DNA of 47,386 bases from Anaerotruncus colihominis (lineage in GTDB: Bacteria > Bacillota > Clostridia > Oscillospirales > Ruminococcaceae): contig NZ_VIQT01000013.1 in assembly GCF_010206195.1 (NCBI RefSeq), positions 305-47,690 of the forward strand, in the 5' to 3' direction. Below, in pieces: positions 26,026-34,836 of the stretch. Positions within the stretch are counted from its first letter, which is position 1. Every line of letters begins with the position of its first letter. Both the position numbers and the translations under genes were made by a program. Below the pieces are notes generated by a model. The model worked only from the letters and a program-made list of their open reading frames with translations, was not told the DNA's origin and did not search any database.

Positions 26026-28368
26026 TCACACGCATCCCCAAATGTCGCGCGCGTATTCCGCTACTGTGCGGTCGCTTGAAAACGATCCGGCGTGCGCCAC
26101 ATTGAGCAGGCACTTTCCTGCAAACGCGGCACGGTCCGCATAATCGCGGTTGGCGCGCAGGCGCGCGTCGCAGTACGGTATAAAATCGTGCAGCAGGAAA
26201 TAGTGGTCGGGCGCATGCCAGCTTGCGCCTTCAAGCAGGGCGGCATAAAGCTCGCGGAACATGCCTGTATGGCCGTCGTCGAGCGTGCCGTCGATCAGCG
26301 TGTTGACGGCACGCTGGATGCGCATATCCGACTTATAAAGGGCGCGCGGGTTGTAGCGCCCGGCCAGTGCGGCGATCTCCTCGACCGTCGCGCCGAAGAT
26401 ATAGTTGTTTTCTATGCCGGCGCGCTCGACAATTTCGATATTCGCCCCGTCAAGCGTACCGAGCGTCACCGCGCCGTTGAGCATAAATTTCATATTGCCC
26501 GTGCCGCTGGCCTCGGTGCCGGCGGTCGAAATCTGTTCGGAAACGTCAGCGGCCGGGATCAGCTTTTCAGCATATGAGACATTGTAATTCTGGACGAACA
26601 AAACCTGCATACGCCCACGCATGTCAGGATCGCTGTTTACCAGCCGCGCGACCTCATTGATAAACTTGATGACCGCTTTGGCGCGGTAATAACCTGGGGC
26701 CGCCTTCGCACCGAACAGAAAGGCTGTCGGCGTAAAGTCCCGGATACGGCCATCCTGAAGCCCGAAATAAATGTCCAGGATGGAAAACGCATTGAGAAGC
26801 TGGCGCTTATATTCGTGCAGGCGTTTAATCTGCACGTCAAACAGGAAATCGGGGCTTAACCTGACGCCCTCGCGCGCCTCGATAAACGTGCAGAGCTGCT
26901 CCTTTTTTTGGCGCTTGACACGCAAAAACGCGTCGAGCGCAGCGGGGTCGCCAGCATATGGCGCAAGCTTTTCAAGCGCGTCCAGATTGGTTATCCAGCC
27001 GCCGCCGATACGCTCCGTAATCAGCGACGACAATTCCGGATTGCAAAGCGCCAGCCAGCGGCGCGGCGTAATACCGTTCGTCTTATTGTTGAAGCGGTCG
27101 GGATAGAGCGCGTACCATTCCGGCAGCGCCGTACTTTTAAGAATCTCCGTGTGTATTTTCGCCACGCCGTTGACAGAATGCGAGGCAAAAATCGCCATAC
27201 GCGCCATGTGGATCATCCCGCCGTCGATGATGCGGTATGTGTCGCGTCCCGCGCCGGCGATACCGCGCGCCTTGAGCGCGCGGCCGAGCGCATCGTCAAG
27301 CATGACGGCATACGGATACACCTGCGGGATGACGGAGCAGAACAGGCCAGTGTCCCATTTTTCAAGCGCCTCGGCCATAATGGTGTGGTTTGTATAGGCG
27401 AATGTGCGCTGCACAATCACAAACGCCTCGTCAAACGGGAGCAGGTATTCACTCATCAGGATGCGCAGCAGCTCCGGAATCGATACGACGGGGTGCGTAT
27501 CGTTGAGCTGGATGGCATATTCATCGGCAAAGTGTGAAAAATCATCGCCATGGCGCGCCGTATAATCGCGCAGCAGGCTTTGCAGCGACGCGCTCGAAAA
27601 GAAATACTGCTGCTTGAGACGCAAACGCTTTCCCGCCGGCGTGTCGTCATTCGGATAGAGCACCGCTGAGATCGCTTCGGCTTCGTCACGCAGGCGCACA
27701 GCCTCACTGTACTTCTGTTCATTAAAGAGCGCGAAATCAAATCCCTCGCCGTCGGGCGCTTCCGACTGCCACAAACGCAGCGTGTTGACCATTTTGCCGC
27801 CGTAGCCGATCACCGGCATATCATAGGGGACGGCGCGCACCGTTTGACCGGCAAAGGTCACGAGGACGCTTTCGCTGTCGCGCCGCACGCTCCATGGATC
27901 GCCAAAACGCAGCCAGTTGTCGGGCGTCTCCATCTGGAAACCGTTTTCAAAGTGCTGCCGGAATAATCCGTAGCGGTAACGGATACCGTAGCCGTCGAGC
28001 GGGACACCCGTCGAAGCGGCCGAATCGAGAAAACACGCGGCCAACCGGCCAAGCCCGCCGTTGCCGAGCGCGTCGTCCTCGATCTGTTCAAAAACAGCGG
28101 GATCGACGCCGTGCTCCAGCAGATAGCGGCTGCATTCCTCAAGCAGGCCCAGGTTGAATAGATTGGCGTGTACAAGCCGCCCGACAAGAAATTCCGCAGA
28201 AAAGTAACAGGCGCGCTTTTTGCCCGGTTCCTGCTTCCACAGCGGCCGCAGCCGCTCCATCGCGGCCCGCGAAACGGCGCTGTAAAGCGCTTTCGGCGAA
28301 GCGGCGCGCGCGTCCGCACCCGTTTCAAGGCGCAGGATTTCATCGATCTGTTCAGTGAAGGGTTTCAT
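26026..28368 (-). CDS. glgP: Glycogen/maltodextrin phosphorylase
   Basis: A 780-residue enzyme that releases glucose-1-phosphate from alpha-1,4-glucans using pyridoxal phosphate. The PLP lysine lies in GTEASGTGNMKFMLNGA, the conserved segment VQIKRLHEYKRQLLN is present, and the N-terminal part has the family's ALGNGGLGRLAACFLDS. The length is typical for bacterial forms. A GGGAGGAAC site precedes the ATG at 28368. malQ lies upstream in the same direction with a MITE remnant in the 136-bp gap. The pair breaks down glycogen or maltodextrin in the cytoplasm. Confidence 0.96.
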   Translation of the reverse strand: MKPFTEQIDEILRLETGADARAASPKALYSAVSRAAMERLRPLWKQEPGKKRACYFSAEFLVGRLVHANLFNLGLLEECSRYLLEHGVDPAVFEQIEDDALGNGGLGRLAACFLDSAASTGVPLDGYGIRYRYGLFRQHFENGFQMETPDNWLRFGDPWSVRRDSESVLVTFAGQTVRAVPYDMPVIGYGGKMVNTLRLWQSEAPDGEGFDFALFNEQKYSEAVRLRDEAEAISAVLYPNDDTPAGKRLRLKQQYFFSSASLQSLLRDYTARHGDDFSHFADEYAIQLNDTHPVVSIPELLRILMSEYLLPFDEAFVIVQRTFAYTNHTIMAEALEKWDTGLFCSVIPQVYPYAVMLDDALGRALKARGIAGAGRDTYRIIDGGMIHMARMAIFASHSVNGVAKIHTEILKSTALPEWYALYPDRFNNKTNGITPRRWLALCNPELSSLITERIGGGWITNLDALEKLAPYAGDPAALDAFLRVKRQKKEQLCTFIEAREGVRLSPDFLFDVQIKRLHEYKRQLLNAFSILDIYFGLQDGRIRDFTPTAFLFGAKAAPGYYRAKAVIKFINEVARLVNSDPDMRGRMQVLFVQNYNVSYAEKLIPAADVSEQISTAGTEASGTGNMKFMLNGAVTLGTLDGANIEIVERAGIENNYIFGATVEEIAALAGRYNPRALYKSDMRIQRAVNTLIDGTLDDGHTGMFRELYAALLEGASWHAPDHYFLLHDFIPYCDARLRANRDYADRAAFAGKCLLNVAHAGSFSSDRTVAEYARDIWGCV

Positions 28369-28418
28369 TTCGTTCCTCCCGCTGCGGCCGCGGCACGCGT
28401 CCGCAAAGTTTCATTTGA

Positions 28419-28500
28419 GAACCTGTATTCATATCGGGGGAAGCGCATGGATTGTCAGGAAAAATCTTCCTCCGATGCGTGTGCATCCCTTGATTGTGAG
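28419..28500. mobile_element. MITE remnant, copy 3
   Basis: GAACCTGTATTCATATCGG at 28419 matches the end of the 159-160 bp element at 8727 and 20246, again preceded by TGA. A GGATTGTC..GATGCGTGTG stretch resembles the interior of copy 1. No right end is found about 160 bp on, so it is deleted. It lies directly behind the malQ stop. Confidence 0.55.
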
Positions 28501-28504
28501 TTTT

Positions 28505-30091
28505 CTAAAAACGCGGCAGTATAGCCGGCCGGACGCGGCCGGCGCGCCAAACAGACGCAGCTGTCCGGTCGGGACACGGCTGGGGATATCCAGGCGCGTC
28601 CGGCCGGCCGGCAGATCCCGGCAGACGGCCGTAAATTTTCGTCAGGCGGCGGATAGCGGCGCGCAAACCCGCGCCGGCTTCACCCGCGCGCATACGCCAC
28701 ACCCAATTGCCGCCGAGCGTCGACGGTGTATTGATACGTCCCTGTGCGCCCAGGCGCAGCCAGTCGGCCATGGGGATGATGGCCGTATCGCAGACGCTGG
28801 CAAGCGCCGCGCGCACCATGGCTAACGTAAAATCAGCATCTTCGCCGACGCCCAGGTATTCGCGCGCAAAGGCCACATCATTGGGCGGCGCGCTGTCGAT
28901 CCAGTCGCGTGTGGTGGTGTTGTCATGGGTTCCGGTGTAAACAACGCTGTTGCGTGTGTAATTATGCGGCAGATAATCGCTTTCCTCACGGCTGTCAAAG
29001 GCGAATTGAAGCACCTTCATACCCGGAAAACCGCTGTCAGCCAACAGGCGGCGCACCTCTGGCGTCAAATAACCGAGGTCCTCCGCGATGATGGAAAGCC
29101 CCGGCACCTCACGCCGGATCGTTTTGATGAAAGCAAGTCCGGGGCCAGGCTTCCAATCGCCGACGGCCGCCGTTTTGGCGCCTGCCGGGATGGCGTAATA
29201 ATCGGAGAAACCGCGGAAATGATCGATGCGCACCGCGTCATAAACGCCCGCGGCTGCGCGCAGACGGCGCACCCACCAGGCGTAGCCGTCGGCGGCATGA
29301 CGTTTCCAGTCGTAAAGCGGATTGCCCCAGAGCTGTCCATCGGCCGAAAAGGCGTCGGGCGGCACGCCGGCCACAGCCGCCGGCATCCCGTTGCTGTCCG
29401 TCTGAAAAAGCTCTCCATGCGCCCACAGGTCGGAGGAATCAGGCGACACATAGATCGGCAGATCGCCGACAATCAGTATGCCATGCGCATTTGCATACGT
29501 CTTGAGACGTTCCCACTGGCTGAAAAAGAGATACTGCACGGCCTTCCAAAAACGCACGTCGTCCGCAAGGCGCGCGCGCGCCTTGGCCAGCGCGTCCGGT
29601 TCGCGGCGGCGCAGCGTGGACGGCCACTCATACCAGGCGTTCATACCGCAGTCGGCTTTGATCGCCATATACAGGGCGTATTCCTCGAGCCACGCGTCCT
29701 GCTCACGGCAGAAGGCCGCAAATGCCGGCGCATCGCCAAGGCGGTGCACCGCGCGCCGCAGAACGCCGAAACGGTTTTTGTACAGTTTTCCATAATCGAT
29801 GGCGTCGGGATTGTCCCCAAAGTCGGCGGCAGCGGCCTCGTCGCGCGTCAAAAGCTTTTGCTCAATCAGCAGGTCGAGGTCGATCAGATACGGATTGCCC
29901 GCGAAAGCTGAAAACGATTGATAGGGGCTGTCGCCATAACCGGTCGGGCCGATGGGAAGAATCTGCCAGTATGTCTGGCCGCACTCGCTGAGAAAATCGA
30001 CAAAATCATACGCCGCCTGCCCAACCGTCCCAATCCCGTATGGAGACGGCAGGCTGAAAACAGGCATCAGGATACCGCTTGCACGTATCAA
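28505..30091 (-). CDS. malQ: 4-alpha-glucanotransferase (amylomaltase)
   Basis: About 528 residues. It moves alpha-1,4-glucan segments between maltodextrins, making glucose and longer chains for GlgP. GH77 signatures are clear: the nucleophile in VRIDHFRGF, the acid/base Glu in IIAEDLGYL, and Asp in TGTHDN. I place the start at TTG 30091 (AGGGGAG six bases upstream, protein beginning IRASGILMPVFSLPSPYGIG). A longer in-frame ATG at 30139 would add codons that lie in a 19-bp copy of the dispersed repeat arm. The last 35 residues after LTKIYGRLPG (Pro/Arg-rich, ending PRF) look unlike the family and may be readthrough into sequence changed by the neighbouring MITE remnant. Confidence 0.93.
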   Translation of the reverse strand: MIRASGILMPVFSLPSPYGIGTVGQAAYDFVDFLSECGQTYWQILPIGPTGYGDSPYQSFSAFAGNPYLIDLDLLIEQKLLTRDEAAAADFGDNPDAIDYGKLYKNRFGVLRRAVHRLGDAPAFAAFCREQDAWLEEYALYMAIKADCGMNAWYEWPSTLRRREPDALAKARARLADDVRFWKAVQYLFFSQWERLKTYANAHGILIVGDLPIYVSPDSSDLWAHGELFQTDSNGMPAAVAGVPPDAFSADGQLWGNPLYDWKRHAADGYAWWVRRLRAAAGVYDAVRIDHFRGFSDYYAIPAGAKTAAVGDWKPGPGLAFIKTIRREVPGLSIIAEDLGYLTPEVRRLLADSGFPGMKVLQFAFDSREESDYLPHNYTRNSVVYTGTHDNTTTRDWIDSAPPNDVAFAREYLGVGEDADFTLAMVRAALASVCDTAIIPMADWLRLGAQGRINTPSTLGGNWVWRMRAGEAGAGLRAAIRRLTKIYGRLPGSAGRPDAPGYPQPCPDRTAASVWRAGRVRPAILPRF

Positions 30092-30102
30092 ACATAGCTC
30101 CC

Positions 30103-30121
30103 CTTTCCGGCCTTTTTGAAA
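30103..30121. repeat. Isolated arm of the hairpin cassette
   Basis: Nineteen bases here (beginning CTTTCCGGCC and ending TTGAAA) are identical to 30451-30469 in cassette locus 2. They fall in the apparent 5' extension of malQ, supporting the downstream TTG start. Confidence 0.55.
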
Positions 30122-30175
30122 GTCCCAATTCGCCTTCATGTTCCCAGCAGTTCCAAACTCAAATCCGGCAAATAA

Positions 30176-30379
30176 TTATACATTCTTTTTACGTTCGCTT
30201 TTTTCGGAACGGTACCTTATCGTCCACCTGATAAAAGCTGCAATCCAAATTATAGCGATGAGAGCATTCAATATAAAATAGTCATATTCTTTATATACAA
30301 CACTGAATACCACTTTGAGCGTCCAAATAACCGCACATAATCCGTAAAGTACCAAAGTAATTCGTTTTGGCTCTTTCAT
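30176..30379 (-). CDS. Small two-span membrane protein
   Basis: A 67-residue protein with two hydrophobic segments (about 8-26 and 34-52) and a highly charged C-terminus (RSEKSERKKNV). No family is recognised. GAGGGTG eight bases before the ATG at 30379 supports expression. It lies between two copies of the same repeat arm (30103 and 30451) and has less GC than the flanking metabolic genes. Confidence 0.7.
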   Translation of the reverse strand: MKEPKRITLVLYGLCAVIWTLKVVFSVVYKEYDYFILNALIAIIWIAAFIRWTIRYRSEKSERKKNV

Positions 30380-30445
30380 ATCTAGTCACCCTCACAAGCT
30401 TTGATTTCGATACCACTCTGCCATAAGGCGCAAAACCGTGAATGA

Positions 30446-30597
30446 AAAAACTTTCCGGCCTTTTTGAAAAAAGGCCTCAGCGAAAAACTTTAGTCGGCTG
30501 CGCCGCGAATAGTGGGTGTGGTACTGCGCTTATACAGGCTGCGCCGCAAACAGCGGGACAGGATACGGCATCGATACCAACTGCGCCGCATACGGCT
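30446..30597. repeat. 42-bp tandem/hairpin cassette, locus 2 (inverted)
   Basis: Here the cassette runs the other way: a hairpin (GGCCTTTTTGAAAAAAGGCC) comes first, then CGAAAAACTTTAGTCGG, then about three diverged 42-bp units (core GGCTGCGCCGCGAA). It lies in the gap between the small membrane protein and the phosphodiesterase and is the only copy of the four without a gene ending in its hairpin. Confidence 0.78.
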
Positions 30598-30638
30598 TCC
30601 TTCTCCGGCCAACAGCTGTGATTGCGCTCCTTTTGCGC

Positions 30639-31118
30639 CTAAAGCTCGCTGATATGGCAGACGATCTCACTGTCTGAAACATCAAGCACGCCATAAGTCC
30701 GGCCGTTGCCGCGCGGTTGTCCCAGGCTGCCGGGATTCATCAGGTAAACCCCATTTTCATATTTGACATACGGAATATGCGTATGCCCATAAAGAATCAC
30801 ATTTGCCCCGACTTCCTGCCCGGCAGCCAAAAGCGCATCCAATTCGTATTTTACGTAGTATATATGACCATGCGTATAAAAAATGTGCGCTTTTTTGCAT
30901 GTAAAGCAGCCTGCCAACGCCGCGTTTCCAGTGTAATCGCAATTTCCTGGCGTCTGTAGCCAATTCACACTTGGATATTCCTTTTTCACAGCAGCCAACT
31001 CCTGCGCGCCGTCGCCCAGATGGATAAACAGCCCCGCTGTTTTTTCATGCATCAATACCAGACGCTCCAACGATTTATAATCACGGTGCGTATCAGAAAC
31101 CACAATGATTCGCGTCAT
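30639..31118 (-). CDS. YfcE/MJ0936-type metallophosphoesterase
   Basis: A 159-residue phosphodiesterase with the full di-metal site: D and H in VSDTHRD, D in LGDGAQE, N in TPGNCD, H in THGHIYY and YGHTHIPY. Members of this family hydrolyse phosphodiesters such as bis-pNPP in vitro; the natural substrate is unknown. The start is ATG 31118, with GGGAGGT upstream; a TTG three bases earlier is also possible. It stands alone, divergent from the unknown trio starting at 31291. Confidence 0.92.
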   Translation of the reverse strand: MTRIIVVSDTHRDYKSLERLVLMHEKTAGLFIHLGDGAQELAAVKKEYPSVNWLQTPGNCDYTGNAALAGCFTCKKAHIFYTHGHIYYVKYELDALLAAGQEVGANVILYGHTHIPYVKYENGVYLMNPGSLGQPRGNGRTYGVLDVSDSEIVCHISEL

Positions 31119-31290
31119 CAAAAGATGGACCTCCCGCCGCCCGTATTAAAGATTGGGCGCTGTCAGAATCCGGAAGGCGTTCCCGGCGTGGATCTCCGCC
31201 GGCCAACCGCTGTACGGAGTCACACAATTTCGAATATCTGCTATTAATATAACATAGAATGGAACGAAAGAAAACAGGCGGTGACTTTGA

Positions 31291-31542
31291 TTGAACAACA
31301 ATTTTAATCTTTCCCCGGAACAGACAGACGCTCTTTTATCTATGGCCAGTAAGAAAATGGGGATTGATCCAGCGGATCTGCGCAGACAGATGCAAAGCGG
31401 AGATATGAGCGGCGTGCTCAGCGGGCTTGCGCCCGAGCAGCGCGACCGCATCCAAAATCTGATGCAGAATCCGGCGGCGATTCAGCAGCTCGTACAAAAT
31501 CCAAAGGTCCAACAGCTTCTGCGCGGCCTGATGGGCAAATGA
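31291..31542 (+). CDS. Small unknown protein, first of a linked trio
   Basis: An 83-residue helical protein, Met/Gln-rich, with no recognised family. The pattern LSPEQTDALLSMASKKMGID and PAAIQQLVQNPKVQQLLRGL suggests paired amphipathic helices resembling short chaperone-contact motifs. The start appears to be TTG 31291, behind GGCGGTGA. The next genes (31801 and 32298) have the same strand and similar low-complexity, sporulation-protein-like style. Confidence 0.7.
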   Translation: MNNNFNLSPEQTDALLSMASKKMGIDPADLRRQMQSGDMSGVLSGLAPEQRDRIQNLMQNPAAIQQLVQNPKVQQLLRGLMGK

Positions 31543-31800
31543 AATCAACCATTTCTGATGATTTTCTCTAGCCTTTTGCCATCTGGCCACACCGGGGCCG
31601 TTGACAAAGCTGCCGTACCAAAACAGCGGCGCTTTACCGGCATATTTCACAAAAATACTTGTTAAGCCACAAAGGCTTGCCTGCGTTTTTTGTTTTATCT
31701 GCCGAAAAAATCGCTCTCGTTTCCGGCATGGCTTGATTTGTCAGCAGCCCCATACCGGACGCGCGGGGAATTGAACAACACGGGTAAGGAGATGCAGACG

Positions 31801-32301
31801 GTGGATGATCTGAATTCGACACTTAGCGCCATCCTGGGCGATCCGGCCAAGATGGAACAGCTGCGCCAAGTTGCGCAGTCGCTCGGCATCGGACCGGGCA
31901 CAGGCGCGCCGGATGCGGGCGCTGCAAACGCCGCGCCGCCCGCCAGCGGCGGGCCATCCGGCGGACAGGGCGGCGGCATCGATCCAAACGCCATCGCCTC
32001 GATCCTGCAAAATTTCCAAAATGCCGGAAACGGCGGCACAGCGGCGGCCTCCGGTGCAGGCGCTATGCCGGATCTTGGCGCGATTTCAAAGCTTTCGGGA
32101 ATTTTAAATTCCTTTAACCAAAGCGATAAGAACGTCGAACTGTTGCGCGCGCTCAAACCGCATTTTTCACCAGCGCGCGCCAGCAAAATTGACGACGCCG
32201 TGCGAATCATGCAGTTGATCCACGCATGGCCGAGCGTCCGTGACAGCGGCCTGCTCGGCAGTCTCGGCAATCTTTTCTCAGGGGGGAACCGATCGAAATG
32301 A
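31801..32301 (+). CDS. Unknown protein with Gly/Ala/Pro linker, second of trio
   Basis: About 166 residues. An N-terminal helix (DDLNSTLSAILGDPAKMEQL) is followed by a long Gly/Ala/Pro linker (about 35-95) and a C-terminal helical part (LRALKPHFSPARASKIDDAV, then LLGSLGNLFSGG). Not recognised as a named family. GTG 31801 has AAGGAG nine bases upstream; an in-frame ATG at 31792 touches that site. The gene ends overlapping the start of the next (AATGATG), so those two are coupled. I recall similar short genes near rsmI in related clostridia but no function. Confidence 0.72.
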   Translation: MDDLNSTLSAILGDPAKMEQLRQVAQSLGIGPGTGAPDAGAANAAPPASGGPSGGQGGGIDPNAIASILQNFQNAGNGGTAAASGAGAMPDLGAISKLSGILNSFNQSDKNVELLRALKPHFSPARASKIDDAVRIMQLIHAWPSVRDSGLLGSLGNLFSGGNRSK

Positions 32302-32678
32302 TGCGATGGAACAGCACAAAGACGTATACCGAGGAGGACATGATCCGTATGCAGCAGGAGGCTGTCAACCGCGTGCATGAATTCCAAACGCGCGCACGTG
32401 AGGCAGCCGCCTATTATGACGTACCTGTATCCGACATCCGCGACCTGCCCGCTCCGGTGGAATCACCCGCCATTTCCGCGGAAAGCGCGCCCATCGAGGC
32501 GCAGTCCGAAATTGTACCGAGCCAATCCCCCCCGCACGCGGGCGATCCGCTGCATGGCCTGCTGGAGGGGCTGAATCTCGACAGTGAAACCCTGTTGATC
32601 ATCGGCCTGCTGTTTTTGCTTTATAACGAACACGCCGACAATGTTCTTTTGCTCGCGCTTGCCTACCTGCTTTTATAA
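32298..32678 (+). CDS. Small C-terminally anchored protein, third of trio
   Basis: A 126-residue protein. Residues 1-50 are charged and helical, 50-90 are Pro/Ser/Glu-rich, and the last 30 (TLLIIGLLFLLYNEH then NVLLLALAYLLL) form two short hydrophobic spans, so it is probably tail-anchored in the membrane. It overlaps the preceding gene and converges with rsmI, whose stop it overlaps by a few bases. A spore- or envelope-related role would fit but is speculative. Confidence 0.72.
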   Translation: MMRWNSTKTYTEEDMIRMQQEAVNRVHEFQTRAREAAAYYDVPVSDIRDLPAPVESPAISAESAPIEAQSEIVPSQSPPHAGDPLHGLLEGLNLDSETLLIIGLLFLLYNEHADNVLLLALAYLLL

Positions 32679-33527
32679 ATCCTCATCGTTGGCCGGCCCC
32701 CGTTGTTTGAGCGCCGCTTTATAAAGCGCGCCCTTCGGGTGGCCGGTCTGTTTTGCAATGTCGCGCGCGGCCTGTGACAGCGGCGCGCCCTGTTGCGCAC
32801 GCTTTAGAAGCATGTCAACCGCCTCGTCAAAATCGGCCGGCTCATCGCGCGGCGGCCGCGCGCCCTCCACAATCAGCACAAATTCACCGCGCGGCGGATT
32901 TTCTTCATAATATTGCGCCGCCTGTGCAAGCGTCGTCCTGTGTACCTGCTCGTGCAGCTTTGTCAATTCGCGTGCCAGCGTGACGCGCCGGTCGCCAAAA
33001 GCGGACAGCATATCGCGCAGCGTTGCGGGCAGCTTATGGGGCGCTTCATAAAAAATCATCGTGGCGGTCTGCGTGCGCGCCTGCTCCAGATGCTCCATAC
33101 GGCTTGAACGCTTGACGCTCAAAAAGCCCTCGAATGAAAACCGTGCTGTCGGAAGCCCTGAAACCGCCAGCGCTGCGATCGCCGCGCTCGGCCCCGGAAC
33201 CACCACTGTTTCAACGCCGTTTTCAGCGCACAGCCGGACAAGATCCTCTCCCGGGTCGGAAATACACGGCATACCCGCATCTGTCACGATTGCACAGTCC
33301 TCGCCATCCAAAATCCGCGTCAGGATCATCCGCCCGCGCTCGCGCAGGTTGTGCTCATAATAACTGACCATTGGCTTTTTGATCTCGAAGCGGTTGAGCA
33401 GCTTGAGCGTCACCCGCGTATCCTCCGCCGCGATAAAATCGACAGCGCGCAGCGTATCCGCCGCGCGCGGCGACAGATCGCCCAGATTGCCGATCGGCGT
33501 GCCGACCACATATAATTTCCCCGCCAT
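32673..33527 (-). CDS. rsmI: 16S rRNA (cytidine-1402-2'-O)-methyltransferase
   Basis: A 284-residue SAM enzyme that methylates the 2'-O of C1402 in 16S rRNA at the decoding centre. Family motifs seen are LYVVGTPIGNLGDLS at the N-terminus, AAEDTRVTLKLLN, IVTDAGMPCISDPG and VPGPSAAIAAL, with a C-terminal helical part. Its length is usual. It is the last gene of the B. subtilis-like darA-holB-ricT-trmN6-rsmI block, here separated from trmN6 by a repeat cassette. Start ATG 33527. Confidence 0.95.
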   Translation of the reverse strand: MAGKLYVVGTPIGNLGDLSPRAADTLRAVDFIAAEDTRVTLKLLNRFEIKKPMVSYYEHNLRERGRMILTRILDGEDCAIVTDAGMPCISDPGEDLVRLCAENGVETVVVPGPSAAIAALAVSGLPTARFSFEGFLSVKRSSRMEHLEQARTQTATMIFYEAPHKLPATLRDMLSAFGDRRVTLARELTKLHEQVHRTTLAQAAQYYEENPPRGEFVLIVEGARPPRDEPADFDEAVDMLLKRAQQGAPLSQAARDIAKQTGHPKGALYKAALKQRGPANDEDL

Positions 33528-33588
33528 ACCCGTCCCCCTGTTTCCTCAATTGAGCGTCAATTTCCATATTTGTACTTCATCAGACACG

Positions 33589-33778
33589 CTGCCCTACTGT
33601 TCGCGGCGCAGCCTGCAAACATACTAGAACCTGCCCCACTATTCGCGGCGCAGCCTGTAAATATACCGGAACCTGCCCCACTGTTCGCGGCGCAGCCGAC
33701 TAAAGTTTTTTGGCATACCTTTTTTTCAAAAAAGGTATGAAGTTTTTTGCCAAGCTTTTTTTCAAAAAAGCTTGGGAG
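33589..33778. repeat. 42-bp tandem/hairpin cassette, locus 3
   Basis: About three 42-bp units (CTGCCCCACTGTTCGCGGCG type) are followed by CCGACTAAAG and two hairpins, ACCTTTTTTTCAAAAAAAGGT and AAGCTTTTTTTCAAAAAAGCTT in outline. The last hairpin supplies the stop of trmN6. It fills the 235-bp gap to rsmI. Confidence 0.87.
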
Positions 33779-34427
33779 GTTCGATGGTTATGGAAGGGCG
33801 GCCGCCGCGGCGCGCTTCCAGCAAAAAAAGCCAGGGCGCGTGGCTGGCGCTGTGCTGAACCATACGCAGGCGTTTCGGCTCCAGACTGTGCGCGCGCATC
33901 GCACAGACCGCATCCGCCAGACGTTCGGGCCGCTGGCAGATGCACAGCCTGCCGCCGTAGCGCAGCAGACGGCAGGCGGCGGCGCAGACATCCTCAAGCG
34001 TGCAGTCGATCTCATGGCGCGCGGTCCGCGCGCCCGTCGCTTCGCTTAAAAGGCCACAGCCCGCGGCTTTATAAGGCGGGTTGCAGGTCACAAGGCCGAA
34101 TGCTCCGGCCGGCAATACATCCTGTAAGGCGCGCAGATCGGCATGAACCGGAATAAAACGGCCCGCGGGCAGGCCGCCGAGCGCAACCGACCGCTCCATC
34201 AGCCGGACGGCGTCGGCCTGCAATTCCACTGCGTAGACACGGGCGGGCGCAGGCTTTTCGTCACAGAACCACCGTGCCGCGACTGTCCCACAACCGCTGC
34301 CCAGATCACATGCCCATTCCCCTGTACGGGGCGCGGCAAATTCTGAAAGCAGCAGCGCGTCTGTTCCAACCTTGTGTACGTCCGAAACATACAGCCGGAT
34401 CGTCCCAAACAGTTCAAATGTATCCAC
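33762..34427 (-). CDS. trmN6: tRNA m6A37 methyltransferase, C-terminally capped
   Basis: A 221-residue class I methyltransferase (YabB/YfiC type) that makes N6-methyladenosine at position 37 of tRNA. The SAM-binding motif is DLGSGCGTV and the catalytic motif is NPPY in LVTCNPPYKAAG. The protein stops at SITIEPPKLF, where relatives normally continue some 15-20 residues after a PPL motif. The final codons and TGA lie inside the dispersed hairpin cassette, so the repeat has truncated or rewritten the end. Genomic position (between ricT and rsmI) matches B. subtilis yabB. Confidence 0.9.
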   Translation of the reverse strand: MDTFELFGTIRLYVSDVHKVGTDALLLSEFAAPRTGEWACDLGSGCGTVAARWFCDEKPAPARVYAVELQADAVRLMERSVALGGLPAGRFIPVHADLRALQDVLPAGAFGLVTCNPPYKAAGCGLLSEATGARTARHEIDCTLEDVCAAACRLLRYGGRLCICQRPERLADAVCAMRAHSLEPKRLRMVQHSASHAPWLFLLEARRGGRPSITIEPPKLF

Positions 34428-34445
34428 ACAGCTCCCCCTAAAAAG

Positions 34446-34474
34446 AAAAGCCCCCGCTTTAACAGCGAAGGCTG
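34446..34474 (-). terminator. Terminator after the ferredoxin gene
   Basis: An AGCC..CGCT/AGCG..GGCT stem is followed by a T run on the minus strand, 20-50 bases past the ferredoxin stop. Confidence 0.65.
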
Positions 34475-34496
34475 GTTTCTTATGTACGTCAGTCCC

Positions 34497-34667
34497 TTAT
34501 TCGGGCTTGATCGCCTCGCTCGGGCAGTCAGCCGCACAGGCCCCGCACTCGATGCAGGCAGACGGATCAATCTCGTACTTGCCGTCGCCCTCAGAAATCG
34601 CGCCAACAGGGCAGGTGTCTTTGCAAGCACCACAAGAGACGCACGCATCACCGATAACATATGCCAT
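34497..34667 (-). CDS. 2[4Fe-4S] ferredoxin
   Basis: A 56-residue clostridial-type ferredoxin, a soluble low-potential electron carrier. Two four-cysteine motifs are complete: CVSCGACKDTCP near the N-terminus and CIECGACAADCP near the C-terminus. A GGAGGTG site lies just before the ATG at 34667. It sits between trmN6 and ricT with its own terminator, so it is probably transcribed as a separate unit. Confidence 0.96.
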   Translation of the reverse strand: MAYVIGDACVSCGACKDTCPVGAISEGDGKYEIDPSACIECGACAADCPSEAIKPE

Positions 34668-34836
34668 GGGGAACACCTCCAAAAAAAATATACTTTTTCC
34701 AAACGCGCGCTGCGCGTATAACACCACTGCACACAACCTGTGATGTTACAAGCCTATTTTACCACAGTCCCGCGAAAATGCAAGTGAAAATACAAGTAAA
34801 GTTTTCTGGCAAATCAAAAAAACAGGGCCTGCGTTT

